Assembly (NCBI RefSeq): GCF_002067135.1
Contig: NZ_CP020105.1
Span: 248,001-312,000, forward strand
Direction of reading: 5' to 3'
From: Spirosoma rigui
GTDB taxonomy: Bacteria > Bacteroidota > Bacteroidia > Cytophagales > Spirosomataceae
DNA length: 64,000 nucleotides
Below are positions 55,798-64,000 of this stretch, in pieces (the stretch's first letter is position 1; each line of letters opens with the position of its first letter). Made by a program: the position numbers and the translations under genes. Under the pieces are notes generated by a model. The model made no database searches. It saw nothing but the letters and a program-made list of their open reading frames with translations, and was not told the origin of the DNA.

Positions 55798-56028
55798 GTG
55801 AACACAAATCCTTCCGCACCCGGCCTCTTTCTTCCCGTTCAGGAGAGTTACGAGGCCGGGTTCCCAGCCGAGCCCGAAACCCATTACCGAAGGGTACGCC
55901 CCGAATCCGTTGCGGTGGAAGCCAACGGGCAACTCCGAGTTGTGAACAAACGAAGGCTCTATACGCGGACGAGCGTGAAAGAGATGACGATAACAACCCG
56001 CTACGAACGCTTCACGATGACGACCTGA
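55798..56028 (+). CDS. Possible small protein, 76 residues
   Basis: A GTG-initiated frame encodes a hydrophilic product with SVAVEANGQLRVVNKRRLY and ending MTITTRYERF. It follows the zinc-ribbon gene by 53 bases on the same strand and could be its partner. It overlaps the tail of the ThuA-like remnant on the opposite strand, so one of the two readings may be fortuitous. No homology was recognised. Confidence 0.35.
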   Translation: MNTNPSAPGLFLPVQESYEAGFPAEPETHYRRVRPESVAVEANGQLRVVNKRRLYTRTSVKEMTITTRYERFTMTT

Positions 56029-56430
56029 TGCACCTGCACTGAGTCTATCCTTGCCTGGTTTTGAAAGATTATCCAGCGGATGGCATTCTCTACCAGCCGA
56101 ACGAAGATGCTACCCTGCCACACTTCCCGGGAGCGGCCCATCGACGTGTACCATGTTTTCTCCGGCCAACCCGCCGATACCAGGCAACCGGGTGGTACTT
56201 CCCCAGGTCAAAATGCTTATCGGTCATCCGGAGCAGATTACTGTTCGGAATGATCGACTCGCCATTAATGTACGACACAACCCGAACGACTTCGGGCTGG
56301 CAAAGAAGACGGACTATTCGGCTTCGTGGGACCACGACGGCGGCAACCATTGGGTCAGCAAGCGAGGCAACAGCCGTTTTCTGGTGCACGTCAGCAGTTT
56401 GGAGGATCGTAACGGCTTTTTTCCGTGATG
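56001..56430 (-). pseudogene. ThuA-like domain remnant with multiple frame breaks
   Basis: Pieces of a ThuA (trehalose-utilisation-like) protein lie in two or three minus-strand frames: a segment ending at TAG 56314-56316, then VRVVSYINGESIIPNSNLLR with KHFDLGKYHPVAWYRRVG, then, after a missing base near 56155-56165, TWYTSMGRSREVWQGS and VRLVENAIRWII. The HPVAWY, YTSMG and ENAIRW blocks follow ThuA order. It lies directly downstream of the sugar isomerase on the same strand, a usual context for ThuA. No intact start or full domain remains. Confidence 0.5.
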
Positions 56431-56506
56431 CACAGGAGGCATATGGGTAACGCGGGACCAACGACCGTGGTACCCCGACCCCGCGTTGCACCGACTACCG
56501 GCCTGG

Positions 56507-57532
56507 CTACGCGAGTTCGGCACGCACGCGCTCAAGCAGGGCTTTGGTTGCTTTTATCCCTTCGCTGCTGGGCAGGTACCCGCCCGTCGGATTGTACATG
56601 TTCATTAACCCGCCTTCATATTCAATCCCTACGTATCCTTTAAACCCGGCATCGCGGATGATTTTGAACATCCGGCGGAAATCGGTTTCGGTTTCGTTGC
56701 CTTTGGCATCGAACTTGTGCGTTTTGGCGCTGATCCCTTTTGCATAGGGCATCATTTTCCTGACGCCCTCATAGCGGTCATACTCCTTCAGGCAGGTAGT
56801 CCCCATAATTCCCGGAATATCGTTGGTTACGGGTTTGCTGCGTTGCCGGCAGAAATTCCCGAAATCGGGCAGCAACCCCGCGTTGGGCATATTGACCTGC
56901 TTGAGCACACCCACCAGCCAGTCAATGTCGGTTGAGTTGCCGAAATGGTTTTCAACGATGACATTCATGTTCGACTTAGCCGCATACGTCAGTAATTGAT
57001 GATAGCCGTCGGCGGCCGTCCGGGCAGCTTCTTCGGCCGGATCGTCGGGCGCACCGGTTATCGCTTTCGACGTATCGCCCAGGTTGACCCGGATGGCTGA
57101 ACACCCCAGAAACCGGGCCGCATCGACCCAGGCGTAGTGCGCTTCTACCGCCTGTTTTCGTTTGCTGGTATCCAGATCGGCAATGTTGGCACCGTCGACC
57201 ATAATAAGGTTGTTTTTCAGGCCCAGATCATCCGTGCGCTGCTTCAGTTCGTTCAGGTACGCCTGGTCGGTGTGCTTGTTGTTGAAAAACATGGAGACAT
57301 ATTCCAGCGCGTTGACACCGAACTCGTTTTTGGCCCGGGCGGGAAACTCCATGTTGGTCATTTTACCGGACATAAGTTCACCAGCGAAGGAAAACTCGGC
57401 CAGCGAAATATCGAAGGTAAATTTCCTGGACATCGCCTGCGCGACGGTTGAAGCAGGCAGTGCGGCAGCAAGACTCAGGCCAGCGGCCGACAAACCAAGC
57501 TGCTGCAAAAATTGACGACGTGATTGATTCAT
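56507..57532 (-). CDS. Tat-exported sugar phosphate isomerase/epimerase (TIM-barrel)
   Basis: The 341-residue protein has a twin-arginine signal (MNQSRRQFLQQLGLSAAGLSLA). The body fits the xylose-isomerase-like / AP-endonuclease-2 TIM barrel, with NVIVENHFGNSTDIDWL and KAKTHKF-like segments (here GISAKTHKFDAKGNE) and the terminal YVGIEYEGG carrying a metal-ligand glutamate. It lies 72 bases downstream of the PQQ-type dehydrogenase on the same strand and upstream of the ThuA remnant, suggesting a sugar-derivative oxidation pathway in the periplasm. Confidence 0.9.
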   Translation of the reverse strand: MNQSRRQFLQQLGLSAAGLSLAAALPASTVAQAMSRKFTFDISLAEFSFAGELMSGKMTNMEFPARAKNEFGVNALEYVSMFFNNKHTDQAYLNELKQRTDDLGLKNNLIMVDGANIADLDTSKRKQAVEAHYAWVDAARFLGCSAIRVNLGDTSKAITGAPDDPAEEAARTAADGYHQLLTYAAKSNMNVIVENHFGNSTDIDWLVGVLKQVNMPNAGLLPDFGNFCRQRSKPVTNDIPGIMGTTCLKEYDRYEGVRKMMPYAKGISAKTHKFDAKGNETETDFRRMFKIIRDAGFKGYVGIEYEGGLMNMYNPTGGYLPSSEGIKATKALLERVRAELA

Positions 57533-57604
57533 GGTGATACGGGTTTGGGTGAGTCACCCCGAACGGCAAGCACAGCCAACGTTCGGGATGACTCCGGGTG
57601 ATTA

Positions 57605-60430
57605 TTAGTTGAAAAGCTGAGCCGTGATGGGCACAAACAGCGGAGCTTTACCGGCCTTTTCGTTCTTGAAGACAAAATACAGATCGTGTATTCCGGTTAC
57701 GGGTGTCAGGGTAGCCCGGGCGAGAACGGGTTTGAACGGATCGGTTGCGCCCTGGCCGGTTTTTGCAGCCTCCACGGGCAGTACTTCTTCCGTTTGCCCC
57801 AGCAGTTGGCCGGTTGGTGCATCCAGGCGCACCTCAATACGTCCTCCAACGGCACTTAGCTGGGCTTTCGGTACGGCAACGGCAAACTCCATCGCTTTTA
57901 TGCTGCTCAGGTCCACCTGGTTGAACTGTACGTAGGTGTCCGAAGCCATCACGATCACGACCGGCGTCTGCCCCGTTTTGAAGATCATTGTTCCCTTCGA
58001 TTGCTTATCGCTCTTGCCCAGGCTTAGCAGCGGGTTCCGCAGCACCAGCGTCTGCTCCGCTGTCTGGGCCGGTAACCCGTTGGCCCCCCTGTCTTTGTAG
58101 GAAGCCTGCAGCACCAGGTTTCCCTGCTGGGTTTTGTCTGGCGTGATGGTGCCGTTGGTGGGCAACAGCGCGCCCGCAGCGGGCTTGCCGGACAGGGTCA
58201 GAATGTAGTTGACCATCTCCCGGGCATCCGACGCGCTAAGCTGGGGATGGGCCGTCATGATGGCGTCGCCCCACACGCCCCCCCCGCCTTTGATGATCTT
58301 GTTCGACAAACTGGCTACGGCATTGGCGTCGCTCTTGTAGCGTTTGGCTACGTCGATGAAGGCCGGACCGATGGATTTTTTATCGGTAAAATGACAGCCT
58401 TTGCAGTCACTTTTCTCCAGTAGGTTTTTGCCGGTTCCCAGATACGCGGCTTCCGAGAATTTGTGCCCCGCCGGGCCGTCCGTAGCCGACTCCCCTTCGT
58501 TCTGGTAGGTATTCCGGACGGCCACCTGCCGGGCCGGAATGCGGCCATTGGCCAGACTGCCGTCTTCCTGGTCGGTAACCGTTACCCGATAGGCAATTGG
58601 CTCGCCGGGAAAATAAAAACTTTTGTTACCCCGGGTAATGTCCAGAGCCAGCACCGGTGGCTGGTTTCCCGCCCGAATTGTCAACTCCCGCGTATCGGCC
58701 AGCCCTTTGGCATCGGTCACGGTCAGTATGGCTTTGTACTCCCCCGGTTTCCGGAACGTGAAGGTGGGGCTGGGACCAGCCAATACAACAGGCTGACCGC
58801 TCGTCCGGGTCCCTCCAGTCCGGGCCCCTCCAGTCCGGGACCCCGTTGCTGGCTGATCGTAAATTTTCCATTGATAGGTCAGGGCGTCACCGTCGAAATC
58901 ATTCGTGCCAGCCGACGAAAAAGCCACTTTCAGCGGAACAGAGCCAGCGGTCTGGCTGGCCGTAGCCTGCACAGCGGGTTTACGGTTGCCAGCATTGAAT
59001 TCAATACGTACCAGCCGGGAGTCATCGTTCTGCACGAACCAGCCGGTTCCATATTCCAGCACGTAGAGGTCACCGTTGGGCCCAAAAGCCATATCGATGG
59101 GGTGACTCAGGGGCATATTGGGCAGAAACCGTTCGGCATTTGTCATCTCGCCTTTGTCGTTGACATGTACCGTCAGGATCATATCGCGCATCCATTCGTA
59201 GAGAAATACTTTTCCGTCGTAGTAATCGGGAAAGGCACGCTTGGCCCCACGAAAATCATCCTTGTAGTAGACCGGCCCGGCCATGGCGCTGCGACCACCC
59301 GATCCCATGATGGGATATTTCTTGCTCTCGGCGGCCGGGTAGGCCAGCAGCGCCGGTTCGGCGGGGGGCAACGCCTGCATACCCGTGTTGTTGGGCGAGT
59401 TGTTGACCGGGTGGGCGGGGTCAAATTGGGGACCGCTCTGGCCGGTAGCGAAGTCAAGGTCGTTATAAGCTTTGTTATCGCCGACGAAATAGGGCCAGCC
59501 AAAGTTACCCGGCTTTCGGGCCTGGTTGTACTCATCCTCGGCCATTGGTCCAACACCCACCGAATCGGTCCCGGCATCGGGCCCGACATCGCCCCAGTAC
59601 ACATAGCCCGTATGTTTGTCTACCGATATTCGGTAGGGGTTCCGGTGACCCATTGTGTAGATCTCAGGCCGGGTTTTAGGCGTGCCTTTTGGAAACAGGT
59701 TGCCGTCCGGAATGGTGTACGTGCCGTCCGGTTCCGGATGAATACGCAGGATTTTCCCGCGCAGGTCATTCGTATTCCCCGACGATTTCTGCGCATCGAA
59801 GGGCGCGCGGCCTTCCCGCTCGTCGATGGGTGCGTAGAGCGTAGCCCGGGGACTGGTGTTGTCGCCCGTCGACAGGTAGAGATTCCCCGCCCGGTCCCAG
59901 TCGATCGAGCCGCCGGTATGGCAGCATTGCTCCCGTTGGGTAACAACGTCGAGCAGCACTTTTTTGGAAGAAAGGACCAGCTCATCGCCCCGGAGTTCGT
60001 AGCGGGTCAGAATATTTCGTGGCGCATCCGGATCGGAATAGTAGAGGTAGACCCAGTGATTGCGGGCAAAGTCAGGATCGATCGTTACGCCCAACAGCCC
60101 ATCTTCAGCCTCGGTGATGTTTCCTTCCGGGTCTTTGTATTTCGTACTGACGGGGATCGTAGCAATCGTTTTAAGCTGCCTGTTTGCCGGCGAATAGAGC
60201 CGTACGGCACCGTGGCGTTCGACCAGCAGCACCCGCTCGTCGGGCAGGATAGCCATTTCGAGCGGCTCGTTGAGCTTTTCGGCCAATACCGTTTTGGTGA
60301 AGCGATTCTCGTCCGGTTTGTCGCCGGGGGCCTGTAATGTGCGGGTGGAGTACGACCACAAGCTAAACGACAGGCCGGTCAGGAGCAAAACAGATGTGTA
60401 GGAACGACGACGTAAATGTGATGAATTCAT
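57605..60430 (-). CDS. Secreted PQQ-type sugar dehydrogenase with PKD, cytochrome c and C-terminal beta domain
   Basis: The 941-residue multidomain protein starts with a signal or anchor (VLLLTGLSFSLWSYS). The soluble glucose/sorbosone dehydrogenase propeller follows (FTKTVLAEKLNEPLEMAILPDERVLLVERHG; about residues 45-460), then a PKD domain (GTNDFDGDALTYQWKIYD ... GEYKAILTVTDAKG), a cytochrome c with heme motif CKGCH near residue 676, and a CBM6-like C-terminal domain (GRIEVRLDAPTGQLLG). An Arg/Thr/Gly-rich linker inside the PKD region is coded by a 15-bp tandem repeat. Two candidate operators lie upstream, shared with the divergent NUDIX regulator. Confidence 0.9.
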   Translation of the reverse strand: MNSSHLRRRSYTSVLLLTGLSFSLWSYSTRTLQAPGDKPDENRFTKTVLAEKLNEPLEMAILPDERVLLVERHGAVRLYSPANRQLKTIATIPVSTKYKDPEGNITEAEDGLLGVTIDPDFARNHWVYLYYSDPDAPRNILTRYELRGDELVLSSKKVLLDVVTQREQCCHTGGSIDWDRAGNLYLSTGDNTSPRATLYAPIDEREGRAPFDAQKSSGNTNDLRGKILRIHPEPDGTYTIPDGNLFPKGTPKTRPEIYTMGHRNPYRISVDKHTGYVYWGDVGPDAGTDSVGVGPMAEDEYNQARKPGNFGWPYFVGDNKAYNDLDFATGQSGPQFDPAHPVNNSPNNTGMQALPPAEPALLAYPAAESKKYPIMGSGGRSAMAGPVYYKDDFRGAKRAFPDYYDGKVFLYEWMRDMILTVHVNDKGEMTNAERFLPNMPLSHPIDMAFGPNGDLYVLEYGTGWFVQNDDSRLVRIEFNAGNRKPAVQATASQTAGSVPLKVAFSSAGTNDFDGDALTYQWKIYDQPATGSRTGGARTGGTRTSGQPVVLAGPSPTFTFRKPGEYKAILTVTDAKGLADTRELTIRAGNQPPVLALDITRGNKSFYFPGEPIAYRVTVTDQEDGSLANGRIPARQVAVRNTYQNEGESATDGPAGHKFSEAAYLGTGKNLLEKSDCKGCHFTDKKSIGPAFIDVAKRYKSDANAVASLSNKIIKGGGGVWGDAIMTAHPQLSASDAREMVNYILTLSGKPAAGALLPTNGTITPDKTQQGNLVLQASYKDRGANGLPAQTAEQTLVLRNPLLSLGKSDKQSKGTMIFKTGQTPVVIVMASDTYVQFNQVDLSSIKAMEFAVAVPKAQLSAVGGRIEVRLDAPTGQLLGQTEEVLPVEAAKTGQGATDPFKPVLARATLTPVTGIHDLYFVFKNEKAGKAPLFVPITAQLFN

Positions 60431-60453
60431 CCGATCTGGTTACCAATATTTTG

Positions 60454-60470
60454 TGCGTACATTTGACGCA
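60454..60470. promoter_or_regulatory. Candidate operator 1 of the NUDIX regulator
   Basis: TGCGTACATTTGACGCA is a 17-bp near-palindrome (TGCGTA-N5-TACGCA with one mismatch), 24 bases upstream of the dehydrogenase ATG. It shares the half-site TGTGCGTA with the second copy. Confidence 0.5.
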
Positions 60471-60489
60471 ATACTACAGCTTTTCCGTG

Positions 60490-60506
60490 AGTGTATTTTA
60501 TACGCA
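60490..60506. promoter_or_regulatory. Candidate operator 2 of the NUDIX regulator
   Basis: Read on the minus strand this is TGCGTATAAAATACACT, matching the first copy in the half-site TGTGCGTA and in the spacer type. The two copies are in inverted orientation with centres 36 bp apart, and copy 2 lies 17 bases before the NUDIX ATG at 60523. Confidence 0.5.
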
Positions 60507-60522
60507 CACTCTATTTATTTTT

Positions 60523-61311
60523 ATGGATTTCCACCAAGAATTACAAAAGCTAATTGAGAACTATCGAGCCCATTACTTACCATCGGTATCGCTCGATCTG
60601 GTTATTTTCGGCTTCAGCCAGAACCAGCTCAAGGTACTGCTCGTACAGCTGAAGAAATCCAACGACTGGCTGCTGCCGGGGGGACGCGTGGGCAAGGCCG
60701 AAAACCTGGACGATGCGGCCCATCGAACGCTGCGTGAGCGAACTGGCCTTGATCAGCTGTTCCTCCAGCAGTTCCACACCTTCGGCCAGGTCAATCGGCT
60801 CACCTACTTTTCCTGGCCGGAAACCCTGAAACGGCTGGGGGGCGTGGAGGAACTCATTGCGGAACTGGGAATCGATGACACCAACTACCGGGATGTATCG
60901 GTGGGCTACTACGCGCTGGTCGACTTTACAAAAGTTCACCCAACCCCTGATTCGCTGACGGATGAGTGTCGCTGGTGGGACGTAGCCCAGGTTCCACCCC
61001 TGTTGTTCGACCACAACGACATGATTGGTCTGGCCCTGAAAACGCTTCGGCGGCAACTGAGCTACCAACCCGTTGGCTATACCCTGCTTCCCGAGCAGTT
61101 TACGATGACCGAGTTGCAGACCCTGTATGAGACGATTCTTGGCCGTAGCCTGGACCGACGGAATTTTTACAAGCAGATGATGAGCTATAATATCCTGGAA
61201 CGGATGGAAAAGCGACCTACCATTCCCTCCAGCAAAGCCCCTTATCTGTACCGTTTTCATAAGGAACGATACGAGCAGCTCCTGAACGCGGAGAACCTCT
61301 CAATTGGCTGA
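60523..61311 (+). CDS. NUDIX-domain regulator with C-terminal winged helix (NrtR-like)
   Basis: From ATG 60523 the protein is 262 residues. The N-terminal NUDIX fold (VSLDLVIFGFSQNQLKVLLVQL, GGRVGKAENLDDAAHRTLRERTGL) has a NUDIX box whose glutamate pattern is incomplete, as in NrtR-like regulators that bind rather than hydrolyse ligand. The C-terminal domain (MTELQTLYETILGRSLDRRNFYKQMMS and PYLYRFHKERYEQL) is a winged helix. It is divergent from the PQQ-type dehydrogenase, with the operator pair between, so sugar-responsive control of that gene is likely (inference). Confidence 0.9.
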   Translation: MDFHQELQKLIENYRAHYLPSVSLDLVIFGFSQNQLKVLLVQLKKSNDWLLPGGRVGKAENLDDAAHRTLRERTGLDQLFLQQFHTFGQVNRLTYFSWPETLKRLGGVEELIAELGIDDTNYRDVSVGYYALVDFTKVHPTPDSLTDECRWWDVAQVPPLLFDHNDMIGLALKTLRRQLSYQPVGYTLLPEQFTMTELQTLYETILGRSLDRRNFYKQMMSYNILERMEKRPTIPSSKAPYLYRFHKERYEQLLNAENLSIG

Positions 61312-61473
61312 CAACGGCTTGCGGATAGGCGACAGCATGTGGCCGTGGTCGGTGTTTTAGCCCCGTTCATCGATTCGACTCACCCCCGTCTACCCGGTTT
61401 TGTACTTTCAGGACGCGGCCGCATCCGCCAGTACTCAACTGGCGCTGTTGTCATACCAATTTCTGTAAATCGT

Positions 61474-61875
61474 ATGAAAAAGAACCTGACTTTATGGGTC
61501 GTGCTGATCCTCACCGCCGGTTTCGCGAATGCCCAGTCAACAACACCCACCCGGCTCCTACGCCATATTGTTCTACTTACATTCAAAGAAGGCGCTCCCG
61601 CCAGCGGGATCAAGGAGGTCGATGACTCCTTCAGGAACCTGAGTGTCAAACTAAAACAGGTCAAGGCATACGAGACGGGAACGGTGCTTGCAGAAGGCCA
61701 ATCGAAAACCATCACACACGTGTATACGCTTGGCTTCACTTCCGAGCAAGATCTTGCCGGCTACGGCGCATCGCCCGAACATCAACAGCATATCAAAATC
61801 GGCGTGTCGATCATTGAGCGGGGACAGGCCATCGATTACTGGACAACCACCGACCCTGCCCCGTCAAAACACTGA
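61474..61875 (+). CDS. Secreted Dabb-family (stress-responsive A/B barrel) protein
   Basis: The start at 61474 gives a signal peptide (MKKNLTLWVVLILTAGFANAQ) and 133 residues. The A/B barrel starts with RHIVLLTFKEGAP and includes YTLGFTSEQDLAGYGASPEHQQHI, the usual Dabb features. These small ferredoxin-like domains occur alone or fused; the exact role is unknown. It is convergent with the DUF1810 gene. Confidence 0.85.
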   Translation: MKKNLTLWVVLILTAGFANAQSTTPTRLLRHIVLLTFKEGAPASGIKEVDDSFRNLSVKLKQVKAYETGTVLAEGQSKTITHVYTLGFTSEQDLAGYGASPEHQQHIKIGVSIIERGQAIDYWTTTDPAPSKH

Positions 61876-61888
61876 CTACGTTAACCGT

Positions 61889-62323
61889 TTAAAAGGAATC
61901 ATTTTTGAGGGCTGTCAGCGTTCTCGGGTCGGGCTCGCCGTTATAATACTTGTCCAGAACATCCTGAAAAACAGGATTGGTTGGCTCCACGGCATTGAAA
62001 AGAGTCATACTGGATCGCAACTTCAAATCGTCGGGGGTACCCATAATCTGCGTAGCGGTTTTCCCTTCTATTCCCAGCAGCGCGTGCGCAATCGCCACAA
62101 GCCGGCTGCCCAGAACCGGGTGCGCCAGGTAGTCTGCTGCTTCCTGCAAGCCGTTGATACCGTACAACTGCGCCAGGCTGCTGTATCCCAGACCAGCCAG
62201 CTGGGGAAATATATACCACATCCAGTGGCTACGTTTGCGGCCCGCCCTGATCTCTGCCAGTGCCTGGTCGTAGTCGGTGGCCTGCGCCGTCAGAAAGCGG
62301 GTCAAGTTGGGTTCTTCTACCAT
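61889..62323 (-). CDS. DUF1810-family protein
   Basis: The start at 62323 (MVEEPNLTRFLTAQATDYDQALAEIRAG) gives 144 residues, the usual family length. Conserved blocks are RKRSHWMWYIFPQLAGLGYS, PVLGSRLVAI and DDLKLRSSMTLF. Members have a NADAR-like fold neighbourhood in some reports, but no role is settled. It ends 13 bases from the convergent Dabb gene. Confidence 0.88.
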   Translation of the reverse strand: MVEEPNLTRFLTAQATDYDQALAEIRAGRKRSHWMWYIFPQLAGLGYSSLAQLYGINGLQEAADYLAHPVLGSRLVAIAHALLGIEGKTATQIMGTPDDLKLRSSMTLFNAVEPTNPVFQDVLDKYYNGEPDPRTLTALKNDSF

Positions 62324-62573
62324 CGTATGGATTCTCTGCGGGTATCGATCAGGAAGCATAACCAAAAAAACGGGTCAATGGTGATCGCGTGTGTTCACCG
62401 GCAACCACGCGTACACCCCCGACGGGCCCTATACGAAGTCGATACCCATTACCAGCCAGCCGGTACGTTGATCGACCCGATCGGTCCGGACGCGTTTTCT
62501 GTAGCGGGCGCTGAGCGTAACTACCCCGGCGGAGTCCGGGAGCCAGCCGGACAGATACCGTCATTACGATGAC

Positions 62574-63020
62574 TCAGGGCGTATTGCCTTTCATGAACTT
62601 CGGATTCGGGGTGGTTACGGTTTCGTACCAGTACAGGCGCATATTTTGCACGTACTGCCGCCACTCAACGTAGGTAAATGGCTTCTGGGTGAACAGGCTG
62701 GCCCCCCGGTTCAGGGCTTCGTGGATGTCGGTATCGAGCTGGCTGGACGACAGCATGACCACCGGAACGAGTCGCCCCTGGGGATGTTCCCGGATGAGAG
62801 TTAGAAAATCGAGCCCGGTCAATCCGGTCCGCAGGTTGACATCGAGCAACACCAGGCGCGGGCCCCGCCCTTCCAGGTTATCGAGGTACGAAGCGGCCTG
62901 CGCAAAGCTATCGACGTGTAAAAACACCGCTTCGGGAAAATCAGTAACAGCAATCCGATTGAGCAGGTCAGCTACATCGGCATCATCATCGACCAATAGA
63001 ATAGGAAACGACGTGGGCAT
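62574..63020 (-). CDS. Stand-alone response regulator receiver protein
   Basis: The 148-residue single receiver domain has an intact acidic cluster (LLVDDDADV), phospho-acceptor LVLLDVNLR, conserved VMLSSS and lysine in FTQKPFTY. No output domain is present. It lies 86 bases downstream of a histidine kinase gene on the same strand, its likely partner. Confidence 0.92.
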   Translation of the reverse strand: MPTSFPILLVDDDADVADLLNRIAVTDFPEAVFLHVDSFAQAASYLDNLEGRGPRLVLLDVNLRTGLTGLDFLTLIREHPQGRLVPVVMLSSSQLDTDIHEALNRGASLFTQKPFTYVEWRQYVQNMRLYWYETVTTPNPKFMKGNTP

Positions 63021-63106
63021 TAATATAGAGGTTCGTGTAAATGGATGATTCGACGCAGGTAATCGGCCGGCCGCAAGCTACCATGATTAACCAGAATCGG
63101 GAATGA

Positions 63107-64000
63107 TTAGTCCTTGACAATGGGCAAATAAATTTGAAACGTTGAGCCCTGCCCCGGGCGGCTCGACGCGGTAATAGCTCCGCCGTGGTTTGCCGCCACT
63201 TTCTCACAGATCGCCAGTCCAACACCGGTTCCGACAAATTTAGTGTGTCCGTGCAACCGCTGAAACACCTGAAAGATTCGATCCAGGTATTTCTCATCAA
63301 AACCGATGCCGTTGTCGGTTACGTCAATTCGGGAGTAGGCATCGACCAGCCGCGTTGGTCTTACGCGGGCGGGCAGGTCGCGGGCCGGCACGGTCTGCCC
63401 GCTGATCCGGATATGGGGTGGAACGGGGACACCCGTTTTATCCACCCGATGAAACTTCAGCGCGTTACTCACCAGGTTCATTAAGAGCTGACCCAGCTGC
63501 GATGCATCGCCCTGCACAACGGGCAGCAGCGCGATGTCGATCTGGGCGTTTGTCTGCCGGATCGATACCTCCAGGTCGGACAGCACGGTCTGAAGAACCT
63601 TATTCAACGAAACGGGACCGGTACCTTCCTGGCGGGTCGATATGCGTGAGAACGTCAGCAAATCCCGGATGAGCGCCGACATGCGGCTGGCGGCCGACTG
63701 CATCCGTTCCAGGTGCGAAACCCCTTCTCCCAGCTGATCGGCATACTGCATCTGGAGCAGGTTACCGAACGACTGAATTTTCCGTAACGGTTCCTGCAAG
63801 TCATGCGAGGCAATGTAGGCGAATTGCTGCAGGTTCTCGTTGGACCGCTTGAGGTCATGGATAGACGCCTGCAACTCCCGCGTACGGGCTTGCACCTGCT
63901 GCTCCAGATTGTCGGACAGTGTTCGGTAGCGATCCTCACTCTCCTGGGCTACCAGGCGGGCTTTCACTTGCGTGGTCATATCAACGGCCACCTGCAGTAC
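63107..64000 (-). CDS. Sensor histidine kinase (N-terminal part outside window)
   Basis: The open frame continues past the right edge with a PAC-like segment (VLQVAVDMTTQVKARLV), so the protein is longer than the 298 residues seen. A coiled linker leads to the phospho-acceptor box FAYIASHDLQEPLRKIQSFGNLL, and the HATPase region has NALKFHR, DNGIGFDEKYLDRIFQVFQRLHG-type and GTGVGLAICEKVAANHGG motifs. This is the PAS/phytochrome-type HWE-free HisKA class common in Bacteroidota. Confidence 0.92.
   Translation of the reverse strand, partial: VLQVAVDMTTQVKARLVAQESEDRYRTLSDNLEQQVQARTRELQASIHDLKRSNENLQQFAYIASHDLQEPLRKIQSFGNLLQMQYADQLGEGVSHLERMQSAASRMSALIRDLLTFSRISTRQEGTGPVSLNKVLQTVLSDLEVSIRQTNAQIDIALLPVVQGDASQLGQLLMNLVSNALKFHRVDKTGVPVPPHIRISGQTVPARDLPARVRPTRLVDAYSRIDVTDNGIGFDEKYLDRIFQVFQRLHGHTKFVGTGVGLAICEKVAANHGGAITASSRPGQGSTFQIYLPIVKD

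Noticed and set aside
56061..56450. 129-codon plus-strand frame opposite the ThuA-like remnant
   Set aside because: No domain or composition support, while ThuA-like blocks are readable on the minus strand.
58463..60337. 624-codon open frame on the plus strand
   Set aside because: Antisense to the PQQ-type dehydrogenase; no protein-like domains, and rich in residues typical of mirror translation.
1..64000. CRISPR arrays, tRNA/rRNA genes, insertion sequences, prophage or defence islands
   Set aside because: No regularly spaced repeats, RNA gene sequences, transposase or phage motifs or defence-type proteins were seen on either strand.

Overview
The window is high-GC, gene-dense chromosomal DNA from a Bacteroidota bacterium, most likely of the Spirosoma/Fibrella/Rudanella group (family Spirosomaceae). 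The indicators are an ECF sigma / FecR / SusC / SusD cassette, several carboxypeptidase-regulatory-domain outer-membrane receptors, a LytS/LytTR two-component pair, TAnnTTTG-type promoter boxes and many secreted carbohydrate-active proteins. The genus is inferred from protein style, not from a marker gene. No rRNA, tRNA, CRISPR array, prophage or insertion sequence was seen.

Region by region: (1) 1-7.3 kb, minus strand: a heavy-metal RND efflux operon (response regulator, TolC-like channel, adaptor, CusA/CzcA pump) that runs into a Wzi-like outer-membrane barrel cut by the window edge. Five TTAG motifs on an exact 11-bp phase precede it. (2) 7.4-13.7 kb: a lipoprotein of unknown function, a nucleoside-hydrolase-like secreted protein, two small secreted proteins and a TonB-dependent receptor. 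(3) 13.8-21.8 kb: a GH43 glycosidase divergent from an AraC-SDR pair, an unknown membrane protein, and an SDR / alcohol dehydrogenase / AraC operon. (4) 21.9-30.1 kb: a TonB-C-like protein, then sigma factor, anti-sigma factor, SusC and SusD. (5) 30.2-33.8 kb: secreted alpha/beta hydrolase, YtxH protein and TRIC-type channel.

(6) 33.8-44.3 kb holds a cluster of damaged genes: an amidohydrolase with three in-frame internal deletions, a MetE-like methyltransferase with a frameshift at a C7 tract, a malonyl-CoA-synthetase-like gene with an in-frame amber codon, madL intact, madM frameshifted at a G7 tract, and a LytTR response regulator frameshifted while its LytS-type kinase and the neighbouring outer-membrane barrel stay intact. 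(7) 44.4-55.7 kb: small genes, a CE15-like esterase, a third AraC-SDR pair, a serine hydrolase, a DUF4153/DoxX-like pair, unknown membrane proteins and a YdcF protein. (8) 55.7-64 kb: a ThuA-like remnant, a Tat-exported sugar isomerase/epimerase and a multidomain PQQ-type dehydrogenase with cytochrome c. These are divergent from a NUDIX/winged-helix regulator with two candidate operators between them. A Dabb protein, a DUF1810 protein and a kinase/response-regulator pair (kinase cut by the window edge) follow.

The points most worth a second look are the 11-bp-phased TTAG array in front of an operon led by a response regulator without its phospho-acceptor aspartate, the decayed malonate uptake/activation operon inside the cluster of broken genes, the paired operators of the NUDIX regulator, and several very long U-tract-less hairpins at gene ends.
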